DNA of 64,000 nucleotides from Chitinophaga tropicalis (lineage in GTDB: Bacteria > Bacteroidota > Bacteroidia > Chitinophagales > Chitinophagaceae): assembly GCF_009758205.1 (NCBI RefSeq), contig NZ_WRXN01000006.1:372001-436000 (forward strand). Reading direction: 5' to 3'. Position 1 is the first letter of the stretch. Each line of letters begins with the position of its first letter. The notes under the pieces are model-generated. The model was given only the letters and a program-made list of their open reading frames with translations. It was not told the origin of the DNA and ran no database searches. A program made the translations under genes and the position numbers. Below are positions 16,055 through 24,896 of the stretch, in pieces.

Positions 16055-16819
16055 ATGAGAATTTCAGATGCCGCCCCTGTTTCAGCGGGCAAAGTTACAA
16101 AAAGCAATCGTTTATTCATGACACTGGCCGCAGGCGCACTGGCAGTTTTTGCCGCTTCCTGCCAGAAAGACAATGTTACCCCTGGTTCCACACAGCTGAT
16201 AGACGGTAATACTACCGGTGTGGTAGTGAGCCCGGGCTCTTCTGCAAGTTTTACTTCGTTCAAGACATTTGGTACACTGTCATTAAACACTTCCGGTGTT
16301 TACTCAGTGGCTAATTTCCTGCAAGGCACCATCAACAATTCCGGCAATCCCCCTCATACTGCCAATTCAACTTATTACTACAGCTTTGAGCTGAATGATG
16401 GTGTAGGTATTGCTGATTCTGCTGACCTCCAGTTCTCCGGAACTGCCAATGCAGATGTAACAGTACTGGGTAGCGGAGCTACCCTGGAGTATGCTGCCGC
16501 TTCTTTCGATAATGTTGTAAGCGGGACTGCTACCCCTACCTGGACGACTATAGCTTCCAAAAAGATAGGCTTTAACCGTACAGATACTACCAATTTTGCC
16601 ATCAATACCACCACTCCGGGATGGTATAACTACAACATCAGGAGACATGTGGCGCTGCCACTGGTAGAGAACGGCTCTGCGCTTACCCTGAGAGTGACTA
16701 CCAAAAATGCAGATGTGTATTATGTTGAATTACAGGACGTATATTCTAATCGTACACCTAACGCGTATATCACTCCCAGTAACTATCCTTATCTGCACTT
16801 CAGATATAAAGTGCAATAA
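16055..16819 (+). CDS. HmuY-like lipoprotein, distal copy
   Basis: A 254-residue lipoprotein. A 30-residue stretch precedes the hydrophobic signal (FMTLAAGALAVFAASC, then QKDN, a likely surface-export tag). The mature part shows HmuY-type elements: STYYYSFELNDG, FAINTTTPGWYNYN, LTLRVTTKNADVYYVELQDVY and a final YLHFRYKVQ strand. It is the most divergent of the four HmuY-like proteins here and is separated from the others by a hairpin, so it may be expressed at a different level. The assignment rests on pattern and location. Confidence 0.65.
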   Translation: MRISDAAPVSAGKVTKSNRLFMTLAAGALAVFAASCQKDNVTPGSTQLIDGNTTGVVVSPGSSASFTSFKTFGTLSLNTSGVYSVANFLQGTINNSGNPPHTANSTYYYSFELNDGVGIADSADLQFSGTANADVTVLGSGATLEYAAASFDNVVSGTATPTWTTIASKKIGFNRTDTTNFAINTTTPGWYNYNIRRHVALPLVENGSALTLRVTTKNADVYYVELQDVYSNRTPNAYITPSNYPYLHFRYKVQ

Positions 16820-16856
16820 TCACCAGGAATTACCCGGTATAGAGGTTAACTTTTGG

Positions 16857-16886
16857 AAAACCCCGGTCCACAGACCGGGGTTTTTT
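16857..16886 (+). terminator. Rho-independent terminator of the heme locus
   Basis: A 12-bp stem (AAAACCCCGGTC / GACCGGGGTTTT) with a CACA loop and a run of T ends the 16055 transcript. The rest of the 16820-17192 gap contains the short repeat TTTCCCGCAGRTCAAG twice (about 16901 and 16923), a C/T-rich stretch and the two-hairpin repeat at 17063. Confidence 0.9.
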
Positions 16887-17062
16887 CATAAAAATCCCTC
16901 TTTCCCGCAGATCAAGGCCCTTTTTCCCGCAGGTCAAGTCCATCTTCCATATATCATAAGCCCTTCTTTCCATGCAGGAACACTTACAGTCCAGATTCTT
17001 CTTCCACTTTTAAAAAAAGCTTTCTCTCCCTCAAGACCAAACTCCCTCTCCCCTAAAGAAAA

Positions 17063-17130
17063 AGCCGGCCGCAGGCCACTCCCCCCCTCGCAAAAATCGC
17101 TTTCGCCGAAGGCGAAAGCGATTTTTGCGA
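17063..17130 (+). repeat. Two-hairpin intergenic repeat, copy 1
   Basis: The short module AGCCGGCCGCAGGCC (17063-17077; GGCC-GCA-GGCC hairpin) is followed after 10 nt by a perfect 20-bp stem with a GAA triloop (17088-17130; arm ends TTTCGCC, partner begins GGCGAAA). It lies 62 nt upstream of the S41 protease start. Read on the other strand the loop becomes C(UUCG)G. Confidence 0.85.
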
Positions 17131-17192
17131 ACAGTTTTTTCGTATTTTCATATCTCTGATCTGTATTTAGTAGACACTTTAAACACTCCAGG

Positions 17193-18695
17193 GTGAAAAC
17201 GAGCTATTCCCTAGCCGGGATCCTGATCCTAGCAACTTTATTGTATTCCTGTAAAAAGGACAAAAATAGTGACCTGCCAACACCTCCCGCCGAAGGTACC
17301 CGTGAACAACTAACCACGGATTCCCTGTTCCTGTACGCCAAAGAGGTATACCTATGGTACGACGCCCTTCCTGACTTCGCTACTTTCAACCCCCGCCGTT
17401 TCGCCAACGGAAGTGGAAGCCTCAGCAATTATCAGCAGGAACTGTACGCCATTACCCAGTATAAGATCAATCCGAATACGAGTGAGCCATATGAGTACTC
17501 CGGTACTAATGGTCATCCTAAATATTCCTACATGATAGAAGGTAGTAGCACCGGTGGTACCGGCGGTACTATGGGTGCTGTGACCCTGGCAGATAAAGGA
17601 GACGATTACGGCCTTGCGCTGACCGCTATATCCAGCTCAGCCGTTTACATCCGCTATGTCAACCCGGCTTCGCCAGCCGCCAATGCAGGATTGCAAAGAG
17701 GAGACAGGGTACTGAGCATCAATGGAACTACTATTAATTCCGGCTCTTCTGCCTTTATTGAATCTGCTTTTGCCCAGCCTAACCTTACTATGTCTGTCAG
17801 CCGTAACGGAGCTACCAGTAATGTAAGCATGCAAAAGGTAGCCTATACTACTAATCCGGTATTTAAATCTACTGTATTAATAGCCGGCGGAACACAGAAA
17901 GTAGGATATATAGCTTACAGCCGTTTCTCTGTAGCTTCCAGCTCTAAACCAGCGCTGGACGCAGTATTTGCTGACTTTGCACAGCAAGGGGTAACTGCCC
18001 TGGTAGTAGATCTTCGTTATAACGGCGGAGGATATACAAAAACAGCAGAAGAGCTGGTAAACCAGATAGCGCCATCTTCCCTGAACAATCAGGTGATGTA
18101 TGTTGAGTACTTCAATGACCTGCTGCAGGGTGGTAAAGCGCCTATCCTGAAACAACAGCTGTACTTAAATTCTGAAGGTAAACCTGTACAGGTGAACGGT
18201 CATTGGGCCACTTACGCAGATCTTAACTATACCGTTTCCGGCAATACTTATAAATTCAGTAATACCGGTGTTCTGGAAGGTATAAAGCAGGTGGTTTTCA
18301 TTGTAAGTGGTAACACCGCTTCCGCCAGTGAGCTGGTTATAAACAGCCTGAAAGCCTGGCTGCCGGTAAAACTGGTAGGATCGCAGACTTATGGAAAACC
18401 GGTAGGTTTCTTCGGAATAAAGATCGATAAATACACTGTATACCTGTCCAGCTTCTCTATGCAGAACGGCAAGGGAGAAGGAGACTATTTTCATGGTATG
18501 ACGCCTGATTTCCAGGCTCCTGACGATGTAACACACGATTTTGGACATCCTCTCGAAAGCTGCCTGGCTGTCGCTCTGGATTATATTACCGGACATCCCT
18601 CCGGCAGAGTAGGAGCAGAACAGGTGCAGCCTCAGGTAAATATGGGGCCGATACCGTTTACAGGTATGATAGAAGATCGGTTAAAGCTGAAATAG
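17193..18695 (+). CDS. S41-family C-terminal processing protease, lipoprotein
   Basis: A 500-residue serine protease anchored as a lipoprotein (lipobox LLYSC, then KKDKNSD). The start is GTG at 17193; no better ATG precedes the signal. The order is an N-terminal helical region (35-115), a PDZ domain (about 135-215, PASPAANAGLQRGDRVLSINGTTI), then the S41 core (235-450): VVDLRYNGGGY, NTASASELV with the nucleophile S377 (or S379), and general base K402 in TYGKPVG. The glutamine usually four residues after the lysine is replaced by phenylalanine. It probably cleaves periplasmic or surface proteins. The gene appears monocistronic. Confidence 0.85.
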   Translation: MKTSYSLAGILILATLLYSCKKDKNSDLPTPPAEGTREQLTTDSLFLYAKEVYLWYDALPDFATFNPRRFANGSGSLSNYQQELYAITQYKINPNTSEPYEYSGTNGHPKYSYMIEGSSTGGTGGTMGAVTLADKGDDYGLALTAISSSAVYIRYVNPASPAANAGLQRGDRVLSINGTTINSGSSAFIESAFAQPNLTMSVSRNGATSNVSMQKVAYTTNPVFKSTVLIAGGTQKVGYIAYSRFSVASSSKPALDAVFADFAQQGVTALVVDLRYNGGGYTKTAEELVNQIAPSSLNNQVMYVEYFNDLLQGGKAPILKQQLYLNSEGKPVQVNGHWATYADLNYTVSGNTYKFSNTGVLEGIKQVVFIVSGNTASASELVINSLKAWLPVKLVGSQTYGKPVGFFGIKIDKYTVYLSSFSMQNGKGEGDYFHGMTPDFQAPDDVTHDFGHPLESCLAVALDYITGHPSGRVGAEQVQPQVNMGPIPFTGMIEDRLKLK

Positions 18696-18762
18696 AGCGA
18701 ATTACTTATGCCCGTTTTGCCACTTTATTTAGTTAATTTTAGCCGTTAAATTTTGAAACTGA

Positions 18763-19212
18763 ATGATCAAGAAGGTGCAGCGTACCAGGAAATGCATATT
18801 AGTAGCAGATGATGACGCAGATGACCGGGAGCTTATTAAAGTTGCATTTGAAGAGAGCGGCGCTGATACGGAACTGCGTTTTGTGGAGAATGGAGAAGAA
18901 TTGATGCATTACCTCAACAGGCATGGAAAATATGCGGATGAGGAAAAGTATCCTTTTCCCAGTATTATCCTGCTTGATCTTAATATGCCCCGTAAAGACG
19001 GACGGGAAGCGTTGAGGGAAATAAAAGAGCACACTAAACTGAAATGGTTACCCATTATTATCCTTACAACTTCTACAGAAGCCAGGGATGTTGCCAAATG
19101 CTATGAGCTTGGAGTGAACAGCTATACCATTAAGCCTTCCAACTTCTCTGACCTTGTTTCCTTTGCCAAAACACTTCATGCCTATTGGTTTACCGTTGTA
19201 CAGCTACCATAG
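18763..19212 (+). CDS. Stand-alone response-regulator receiver protein
   Basis: A 149-residue CheY-like protein made only of a receiver domain. The acidic pocket is DDDADD (16-21), the phosphoacceptor is D72 in ILLDLNMPRKDG, the switch threonine is in IIILTTSTEA and the conserved lysine in YTIKPSNF. It has no DNA-binding output, as in Rcp1-like single-domain regulators that partner with bacteriophytochromes or hybrid kinases. No kinase gene is adjacent, so the partner is unknown. An upstream AT-rich gap of 67 nt probably holds its promoter. Confidence 0.88.
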   Translation: MIKKVQRTRKCILVADDDADDRELIKVAFEESGADTELRFVENGEELMHYLNRHGKYADEEKYPFPSIILLDLNMPRKDGREALREIKEHTKLKWLPIIILTTSTEARDVAKCYELGVNSYTIKPSNFSDLVSFAKTLHAYWFTVVQLP

Positions 19213-19294
19213 AATTTATTCTACAAATGCTAAAGGCATTGTATATCAAATCAAATATTTATAAATAAAAATATGTATACATTGGAATAGTCCG

Positions 19295-19302
19295 TAATTT
19301 TG
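19295..19302 (+). promoter_or_regulatory. Possible -7 promoter box of the CsgG-like gene
   Basis: TAATTTTG matches the Bacteroidota TAnnTTTG box 25 nt before the start codon. I see no convincing TTG -33 element at the usual spacing, so this is weak. Confidence 0.4.
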
Positions 19303-19327
19303 ATGGCTATTTCAAATAATCTTAACC

Positions 19328-20146
19328 ATGACAAAAAGAATCCTATCCGTATTATGCGGCATTGTTGTTTTCGCATCTTCTTCCTTCGGACAAAAGAAAA
19401 ACCTGATCGGCGTAGCTCCATTCAAAAGTAACGGCAATCCTGAATATATTACTGCTATTCAGAATGTTGTGTATGATGCTGCTCTGAAAGTACGGGGATT
19501 CTCATTGATGGAAAGAGATAAACTGGAACAGATCAGAGCCGGTATTGGCGAAGCCAGCCCTGATGCAGGAGCACTTTCACAGGCTAAATCCATGGGTGCT
19601 CTTTATGTTATAACGGGTAACGTCTTGAAAGCCAATATAGAAGCGAAACCAGGCAACCTCCCTTTAAATATCAGCACTGTAAATGTTGCCGATGTATTAT
19701 TTGATCTGAATGTAGTGGATGTAGCCAGTGGGGATATCGTGGCTTCCAGCCGCTTCACTGCCGCAGGTAAAGGCAGAACAGCTTTTGAAGATGCCTTGAA
19801 AGAGGTTACACCTGCTATTGACAGGTTTGTGCTGGAGAACCTGAAAACGGCAGTATCTATTGCCCAGATAGAAGAAAAGAACAGTAATGGGGATGCTATC
19901 CGGGTTTTGCTGGTTGCAGGAAGCCTGGCTGGTTTGAAAGAAGGAGATGAGTTCAGGGTGTATGAGATAACTGAGCTGACAGTAGATGGGAAAAAGATGC
20001 ACCGTAAGAAAACGCTGGGTAAAGTAGCGGTAGCTAAAGTAGAAGATGAGAACTTTTCAGTTTGCCTTGTGAAGGAAGGAGGTAGTGAGATTGCGAAGAA
20101 GGTTGAAGGAGGTGCTAAGATCAAGTGTGAAATTATTACAGAATAA
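19328..20146 (+). CDS. CsgG/HfaB-like exported protein
   Basis: A 272-residue exported protein with signal peptide (ending SSFGQ). Residues 22-165 have the CsgG/FlgT-like fold pattern: NLIGVAPFKSNGNPEYITAIQNVVYDAALKVRGFSLMERDKLEQIRAGI, then KSMGALYVITGNVLKANIE and DLNVVDVASGDIVASSRF. The last 80 residues form a beta-rich domain (VLLVAGSLAGLKEGDEFRVYEI ... KVAVAKVEDENFSVCLV). It lacks a lipobox, unlike true CsgG curli exporters, so it is probably a periplasmic relative of unknown task. It stands alone between an orphan regulator and a terminator. Confidence 0.75.
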   Translation: MTKRILSVLCGIVVFASSSFGQKKNLIGVAPFKSNGNPEYITAIQNVVYDAALKVRGFSLMERDKLEQIRAGIGEASPDAGALSQAKSMGALYVITGNVLKANIEAKPGNLPLNISTVNVADVLFDLNVVDVASGDIVASSRFTAAGKGRTAFEDALKEVTPAIDRFVLENLKTAVSIAQIEEKNSNGDAIRVLLVAGSLAGLKEGDEFRVYEITELTVDGKKMHRKKTLGKVAVAKVEDENFSVCLVKEGGSEIAKKVEGGAKIKCEIITE

Positions 20147-20152
20147 TACAAA

Positions 20153-20177
20153 AAGGGCGGACCGCAGGTCCGCCCTT
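20153..20177 (+). terminator. Hairpin terminator after the CsgG-like gene
   Basis: An 11-bp stem (AAGGGCGGACC / GGTCCGCCCTT) with a GCA triloop starts 7 nt after the stop codon. The following T run is weak (TTCTGTT). Confidence 0.8.
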
Positions 20178-20190
20178 CTGTTAAGAATAA

Positions 20191-20341
20191 ATCCCTCTGA
20201 AAAAGTCTGCAGAATCATCTGAAAGAAATTTCTAAAAGGCGCACAAGCTTTTAAAACAAAATCTCTCTGAAAAAGTCTGCAGAATCATCTGAAAGAAATA
20301 TCTAAAATCACACAACCCTTTAAAGCAAAAATCCCTTTAAA
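20191..20341 (+). repeat. 70-bp direct repeat, two full units and a partial third
   Basis: The period is 70 bp: units begin at 20191, 20261 and 20331. The first two share AAAAAGTCTGCAGAATCATC and GAAAGAAAT; their second halves differ more. The third unit breaks down after ATCCCTTTAAAAAG. The block lies between the terminator at 20153 and the hairpin at 20364. No open frame. Confidence 0.85.
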
Positions 20342-20400
20342 AAGCGCCGCAAGCTCTTCCAGGAAAAAATCCCTGGCACCGAAGGTGCCAGGGATTTTTT
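20342..20400 (+). repeat. Divergent two-hairpin repeat acting as convergent terminator
   Basis: A degenerate first module (AAGCGCCGCAAGC) is followed by a perfect 17-bp stem with a GAA triloop (20364-20400), flanked by A6 on the left and T6 on the right. This gives a bidirectional terminator between the CsgG-like gene and the oppositely oriented efflux pump gene, whose stop is at 20402. The loop and layout match the intergenic repeat family. Confidence 0.7.
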
Positions 20401-20401
20401 C

Positions 20402-23400
20402 TTAATCAATCTCCTCATCTTCCTTAACAACCTTCGGAGACCTGTTCCTTTCTACCCACCAATACAACGGCGGTATCAACAACGGCGCAAATACCAACGT
20501 ACTCGTCAACCCGCCAATAATCACCGTAGCCAACGGCCTCTGCACATCAGAACCTATACCAGAAGACGTAGCCGCCGGTATCAGACCCGCAATAGCCACT
20601 ATCAGAATAGAAAGCAATGCACTTAACTGCTCTTTCGATCCCATAAACACACTATCCTGTAAATTCTCCTTCACACGCAGCCTGTTAATGGCAGACACAA
20701 GCAACACCCCCGCCATTACCGATATCCCAAAAATACTTACAAACCCTACCCCGGCAGATACATTGAAGTGATACCCCCGTATCAGCAGCGCCACTATACC
20801 ACCAGCCAATGCAAAGAAGATACAGCTTACAGTCACAAATGTCTGCGGCATATTCCGGAACAGGATGAAAAGTACCAGGAACACCATGATAATAGTGAGC
20901 GGGATAGTCAGCATCAGCTGTTTACCGGCCCTTTCCAGGTTCTCATACTGACCCCCGTACACAATACTGTATCCTTTGGGAATATGCAGCTGCTTATCTA
21001 TCTTATTACTGATCTCACTCACAAAACCTCCCTGGTCGCGCCCGCGGATGTTAGTACGCACTGTCACCATGCGTTTACTGTTATAACGATAAATGTTCGT
21101 TTGCCCCTGTACGTAAGAGATGTCAGCCAGCTGGTTCATTGGTATGAGCGCGCCGGTAGCGGAAGGGACCTGCAGGGTACGGACAGCCTCAATGGTACTG
21201 CGTTCTCCGGGAAGGTAACGGATCACAAGATCGTAACGTTTGGTGCCATCATATAAGGTAGAAATGGTCTTTCCTCCGATAGCCGCTTCGATCATACTTT
21301 GTATATCCGCTACATTGATACCGAAACGCGCAGCGTTTTCCCTGTTGATATTGATAGCGATCTGTTCCTGCGGGCCTTCCTGTTCAATGTTCACTGATTC
21401 AGAGCCTTGCATATGTTTTACTATGTCGGCAATACTGTCTGCTTTAGCGCGCATCATGGTCAGGTCATCCCCTACAATGGAAATGGCCAGATCAGCTGCG
21501 CTACCCGTTACGATCTCCATTACCTGGTCTATGATAGGCTGACCGGAGGAGAACTTCACGGAAGGCATGGCTCTTTCAAGGTCATGCCGGATACTGGTAA
21601 CCAGCTCTTTTTTAGAGATGGTATCACTCCATAATTTATATTCTTTCAACCCTACCAGTATCTCATTCCTGTTGGCAGGGAATGGGTCCGTACCGTCATC
21701 ATTACGGCCGGCCTGTGTGATCACAAAAGATATCTGCGGATATTTGGCGATCACTTCACGGATCTTTGGAGAGTATTTGGCGTTCTCCTGTATGGTAATG
21801 CCCGAAGGGAAGTTACCACGCAGGAATATAGAACCTTCATCCAGTTCAGGCAGGAACTCAGACCCCAGGTTGGCGCCCAGTACAACGAGGAAGAGCACTA
21901 CAGCAAAACCACCAATAACAGTTGTTTTAGGCCATTTCAGCGTGCGTCCAAGCACTTTGGCATATTGCCTTGAAAGAAAATCCAGCACCACGTTCTTGTG
22001 CTCTTTAAGCGGTTTATCCGTGTTGTTGAATGCTTTCTTAAAGGCAAAGGAGATGAGCACAGGGATCAGTGTCAGCGCCGCCAGCATAGACCCTATTACC
22101 GCAAATGCCAGTGTCAGCGCCATGGGGGAGAAGAGCTTGCCTTCCACACGTGTCATCAGCAGGATAGGCATATAAGCCAGGATGATGATGGTAACGGAGA
22201 AGAATATCTCCCTGCCTACTTCCTGTGAAGAACGGAGGGTAAGTGAAATAATACCCCGTTTCTTTTCTTCCGGCGATGCCGTGCGGTACGTTCGTATCAG
22301 GTGTTCTGCCATAACGCAGGCGCCATCTACGATAATACCGAAGTCAATGGCTCCGAGAGATAACAGGTTGGCCGGTATGCCGGTAAGCCGCATCAGTATG
22401 AATGCGAACAATAAGGAGAACGGAATGGTGAGCGCTACTACCAGTGCACTACGCAGGCTTCCCAGGAAGAAGATGAGTATGATCACTACTATAGATACAC
22501 CTTCCAGCAGGGTATGCCCTACCGTTTCGAGGGAGTGGTCTATGAGGAAACTGCGGTCATACAAAGTACGCAGGTGTACACCTTTAGGCAGCTCATTCTG
22601 TTCCAGGTCTTTGATCTTATCTTTCAGCAGCTTTAACACCTCACTGGGGTTCTCATAACGGCGTAGCAGTATAATGCCTTCCACTCCGTTGCTGGAATTG
22701 GTTTTGGTAGCATTGATGGTATATCCCATTACCCCGCTGGGCGGAGGGGGCGCTATTTCAACAGTAGCTACATCTTTCAGGTATACCGGCATGCCGTTGG
22801 CGGCTTTCAGCACAATATTCTGGATGTCCTGCTCCGTTTTTACGGCCCCCAGCCCGCGTACGGCGAAACCCTGCTCACCACGGTTAATGATATTACCGCC
22901 GGTGTTCTGGTTGTTCTTCTGTACAGCATCTATCACGTCCTGCATGGTGAGGTCGTATTTACGGAGTTTATCCGGTGCCGTGAGGATATGGAATTGCTTG
23001 AGTGGTCCGCCAAAAGTCGTGATATCAGCAATGCCCGGTACCTGTAGCAGGTTAGGTTTAATGACCCAGTCCTGCAGGTCCCTGATATCAGTAGGCGTGT
23101 AGTTGGGCGGCGCCTCTACAACATAGCGGAGTATTTCCCCTACCGCGGTGGTAAGCGGCGCCAGCTCAGGAGATACGCCATCCGGCAGCTCGGCCGTTGC
23201 CAGCCTTTCGTTCACCTGCTGACGGGCAAAGTAATCGTCCGTACCGTCTGTAAAGGTGAGCTGTACTACGCTGAGGCCAAAGATAGTGCGGCTCCTGCGG
23301 TCCAGTACATTGGGAGTGTTCTGCAGCGCTCTTTCTATAGGAATGGTTACCTGTTGCTCTACCTCCTCTGCCGCGCGTCCCGGGTACTGGGCCACAATGA

Positions 23401-23542
23401 TCACATTGGTATCTGCAATATCCGGGTAGGCTTCTATTTTCAGCTGGGTGAAACACCAGTAACCGATGCCCATAAGGCCCAGTCCCATCAGGATCACTAC
23501 CCACCTGTTTTTAAGAGAGAATATTAAAAGGTTGCGAATCAT
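20402..23542 (-). CDS. CusA/CzcA-family RND efflux pump inner-membrane protein
   Basis: A 1046-residue RND transporter. The first membrane helix (NRWVVILMGLGLMGIGYWCF) is followed by the periplasmic porter start EAYPDIADTNVIIVAQYPGRAAEEVEQQVTIPIE, typical of the heavy-metal efflux (CusA/CzcA) clade. A second six-helix set starts near residue 335 (GVSIVVIILIFFLGSLRSALVVALTIPFSLLFAF), with the signature GAIDFGIIVDGACVMAEH, and another set near 860-1020. It pumps substrates out by proton exchange across the envelope together with the adaptor and TolC-like genes upstream. Metal substrate (Cu/Ag or Co/Zn) cannot be settled here. Confidence 0.9.
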   Translation of the reverse strand: MIRNLLIFSLKNRWVVILMGLGLMGIGYWCFTQLKIEAYPDIADTNVIIVAQYPGRAAEEVEQQVTIPIERALQNTPNVLDRRSRTIFGLSVVQLTFTDGTDDYFARQQVNERLATAELPDGVSPELAPLTTAVGEILRYVVEAPPNYTPTDIRDLQDWVIKPNLLQVPGIADITTFGGPLKQFHILTAPDKLRKYDLTMQDVIDAVQKNNQNTGGNIINRGEQGFAVRGLGAVKTEQDIQNIVLKAANGMPVYLKDVATVEIAPPPPSGVMGYTINATKTNSSNGVEGIILLRRYENPSEVLKLLKDKIKDLEQNELPKGVHLRTLYDRSFLIDHSLETVGHTLLEGVSIVVIILIFFLGSLRSALVVALTIPFSLLFAFILMRLTGIPANLLSLGAIDFGIIVDGACVMAEHLIRTYRTASPEEKKRGIISLTLRSSQEVGREIFFSVTIIILAYMPILLMTRVEGKLFSPMALTLAFAVIGSMLAALTLIPVLISFAFKKAFNNTDKPLKEHKNVVLDFLSRQYAKVLGRTLKWPKTTVIGGFAVVLFLVVLGANLGSEFLPELDEGSIFLRGNFPSGITIQENAKYSPKIREVIAKYPQISFVITQAGRNDDGTDPFPANRNEILVGLKEYKLWSDTISKKELVTSIRHDLERAMPSVKFSSGQPIIDQVMEIVTGSAADLAISIVGDDLTMMRAKADSIADIVKHMQGSESVNIEQEGPQEQIAININRENAARFGINVADIQSMIEAAIGGKTISTLYDGTKRYDLVIRYLPGERSTIEAVRTLQVPSATGALIPMNQLADISYVQGQTNIYRYNSKRMVTVRTNIRGRDQGGFVSEISNKIDKQLHIPKGYSIVYGGQYENLERAGKQLMLTIPLTIIMVFLVLFILFRNMPQTFVTVSCIFFALAGGIVALLIRGYHFNVSAGVGFVSIFGISVMAGVLLVSAINRLRVKENLQDSVFMGSKEQLSALLSILIVAIAGLIPAATSSGIGSDVQRPLATVIIGGLTSTLVFAPLLIPPLYWWVERNRSPKVVKEDEEID

Positions 23543-23558
23543 TGCTGGTTTATTTCAA

Positions 23559-23864
23559 TCAAATCTGGAATCGTTCAACTTTACTGACTACGATGAAACC
23601 ACTGCTCACACGTTTACGGAGGGCGGTCAGCGCATTTATTACCTTATCATCTTCATCAATGAAGGTGATGAGCATGGGTGGTTCATCAAAGCTGAAAAGG
23701 CTGTCAGGCCGTTTTACCTGGTGATGTTCACCAAAACCTATTACGCCACGGAAAGCGGTAGCGCCAGCTATTTTCTGCCTGAGCAGGAACTGGACGATGA
23801 ACTCATACAGTGGCTGAGCGCCGAATACTTCATCTTTATCTATAAAGATCTGTGCCTGTAGCAT
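23559..23864 (-). CDS. DUF190 (PII/CutA-like) protein of the efflux operon
   Basis: A 101-residue cytoplasmic protein with the DUF190 pattern: QIFIDKDEVFGAQPLYEFIVQFLLRQKIAGATAFRGVIGFGEHHQV ... PPMLITFIDEDDKV. The fold is ferredoxin-like, related to PII and CutA1, and probably forms trimers that sense a metal or nucleotide. It lies 16 nt upstream of the RND pump gene and 17 nt downstream of the adaptor, the usual place for this family in metal efflux operons. A regulatory role on the pump is an inference. Confidence 0.85.
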   Translation of the reverse strand: MLQAQIFIDKDEVFGAQPLYEFIVQFLLRQKIAGATAFRGVIGFGEHHQVKRPDSLFSFDEPPMLITFIDEDDKVINALTALRKRVSSGFIVVSKVERFQI

Positions 23865-23881
23865 GTTAAATAGTTTGTTGA

Positions 23882-24892
23882 TTAATACCCGAAGCTGAGC
23901 CCTTTCAGCTGCATTACACCCTTGGTAACTACCTGGTCGCCATTCTGTAATCCGCTGTATACGGCTATACGGTCGCCTATCTGCTGACCTGTACGAACCT
24001 CTTTCCTGGTGAATGTATTCGGGCCGGTTTTTACGAATACGTAACTCTGTCCTTCAGACGTGATCAATGCAGACTTGTTGATGTTAATACTCTGGCTATC
24101 TCCTTTCACCTGGAAAGATACCATGGCAAACATACCTGCACGTATATCAGTATCCGGTGTTGCCAGGCGGATGCGCAGCTTCACCATACGTGTCACATTA
24201 TCTATCACATCGGCAATATCCTCTACTTTCCCGTTGTATGCGTTGTCAGGAAAGGACGAGAGCACAATGGTGCAGGGAGTGCCTTTGCTGACGTTACTGA
24301 GCTGGTTTTCCGGGATGTCACAGATAATATAAGCATTACCTGCCGCCGCGTGAGGCAATGCCTCAGGGTCAAAACCGGCGGCTTTCAGGGCTGATTCATG
24401 CTCTATCAGCTGTGTCTTCTCATTGGCCAGGTTGGTCTGCTCTATAGAGAGATTTGATTTGGCCTCAAGGATATCTTTACCACTGGCAGCGCCATGATCA
24501 AACAGGTCCTGTGTACGGTCCAGTTCTATCTTCCGTTGTTTGATATTGATCTCCTGGATATGATTGATGTTGATCTTATGCTGGAATAACTCAGAGTAGT
24601 GACTGGTCAGTTCGGGATTGTCAAACAGTACTATGTTCTGTCCTCCTTCCTGTGAACGTAGCACCGTGGCTGCTACTTTGCCGGGAGCATGCAGGGTGCC
24701 GCTCATGGCAGAATCTCCCACAGGCTCTACAATAAAGAAGTTGGAGGAAGTGGTATCAGGAAAGCTGATCTGCTGCCCGTTGTTGGTAATAGTTGGTCCC
24801 GGATCGTCCGTAACCACAGGCTTTTGTGCTTTGTGACCACATCCTGCCAGCAGGAGGGACGCGGCCATGAAATATCCTGTAATGCGTTGCAT
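23882..24892 (-). CDS. RND efflux periplasmic adaptor (membrane fusion) lipoprotein
   Basis: A 336-residue adaptor with lipobox LLAGC after a short signal. It lacks the long metal-chaperone extensions of some CusB proteins. Domains: barrel-sandwich start (75-90), helical hairpin (about 105-165, IQEINIKQRKIELDRTQDLFDHGAASGKDILEAKSNL), beta-barrel (205-270, GTPCTIVLSSFPDNAYNGKVEDIADVID) and the membrane-proximal end (SGLQNGDQVVTKGVMQLKG). It links the inner-membrane pump to the TolC-like channel. It ends 17 nt before the DUF190 gene and starts 4 nt after the channel gene, in one operon. Confidence 0.88.
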   Translation of the reverse strand: MQRITGYFMAASLLLAGCGHKAQKPVVTDDPGPTITNNGQQISFPDTTSSNFFIVEPVGDSAMSGTLHAPGKVAATVLRSQEGGQNIVLFDNPELTSHYSELFQHKININHIQEINIKQRKIELDRTQDLFDHGAASGKDILEAKSNLSIEQTNLANEKTQLIEHESALKAAGFDPEALPHAAAGNAYIICDIPENQLSNVSKGTPCTIVLSSFPDNAYNGKVEDIADVIDNVTRMVKLRIRLATPDTDIRAGMFAMVSFQVKGDSQSININKSALITSEGQSYVFVKTGPNTFTRKEVRTGQQIGDRIAVYSGLQNGDQVVTKGVMQLKGLSFGY

Positions 24893-24896
24893 AATG

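Noticed and set aside
16707-17159. An open frame of 150 codons overlapping the end of the 16055 gene
   Set aside because: It covers a terminator and the two-hairpin repeat, has low-complexity P/S/L/K composition and no ribosome-binding site; it is a chance frame.
20191-20341. Possible CRISPR array
   Set aside because: The whole 70-bp unit is repeated without unique spacers between short repeats, there are only two and a half units, and no cas gene is present.
20768-23102. Several plus-strand open frames opposite the RND pump gene
   Set aside because: They are antisense shadows of a well-supported 1046-residue CusA-family gene and show no family pattern.
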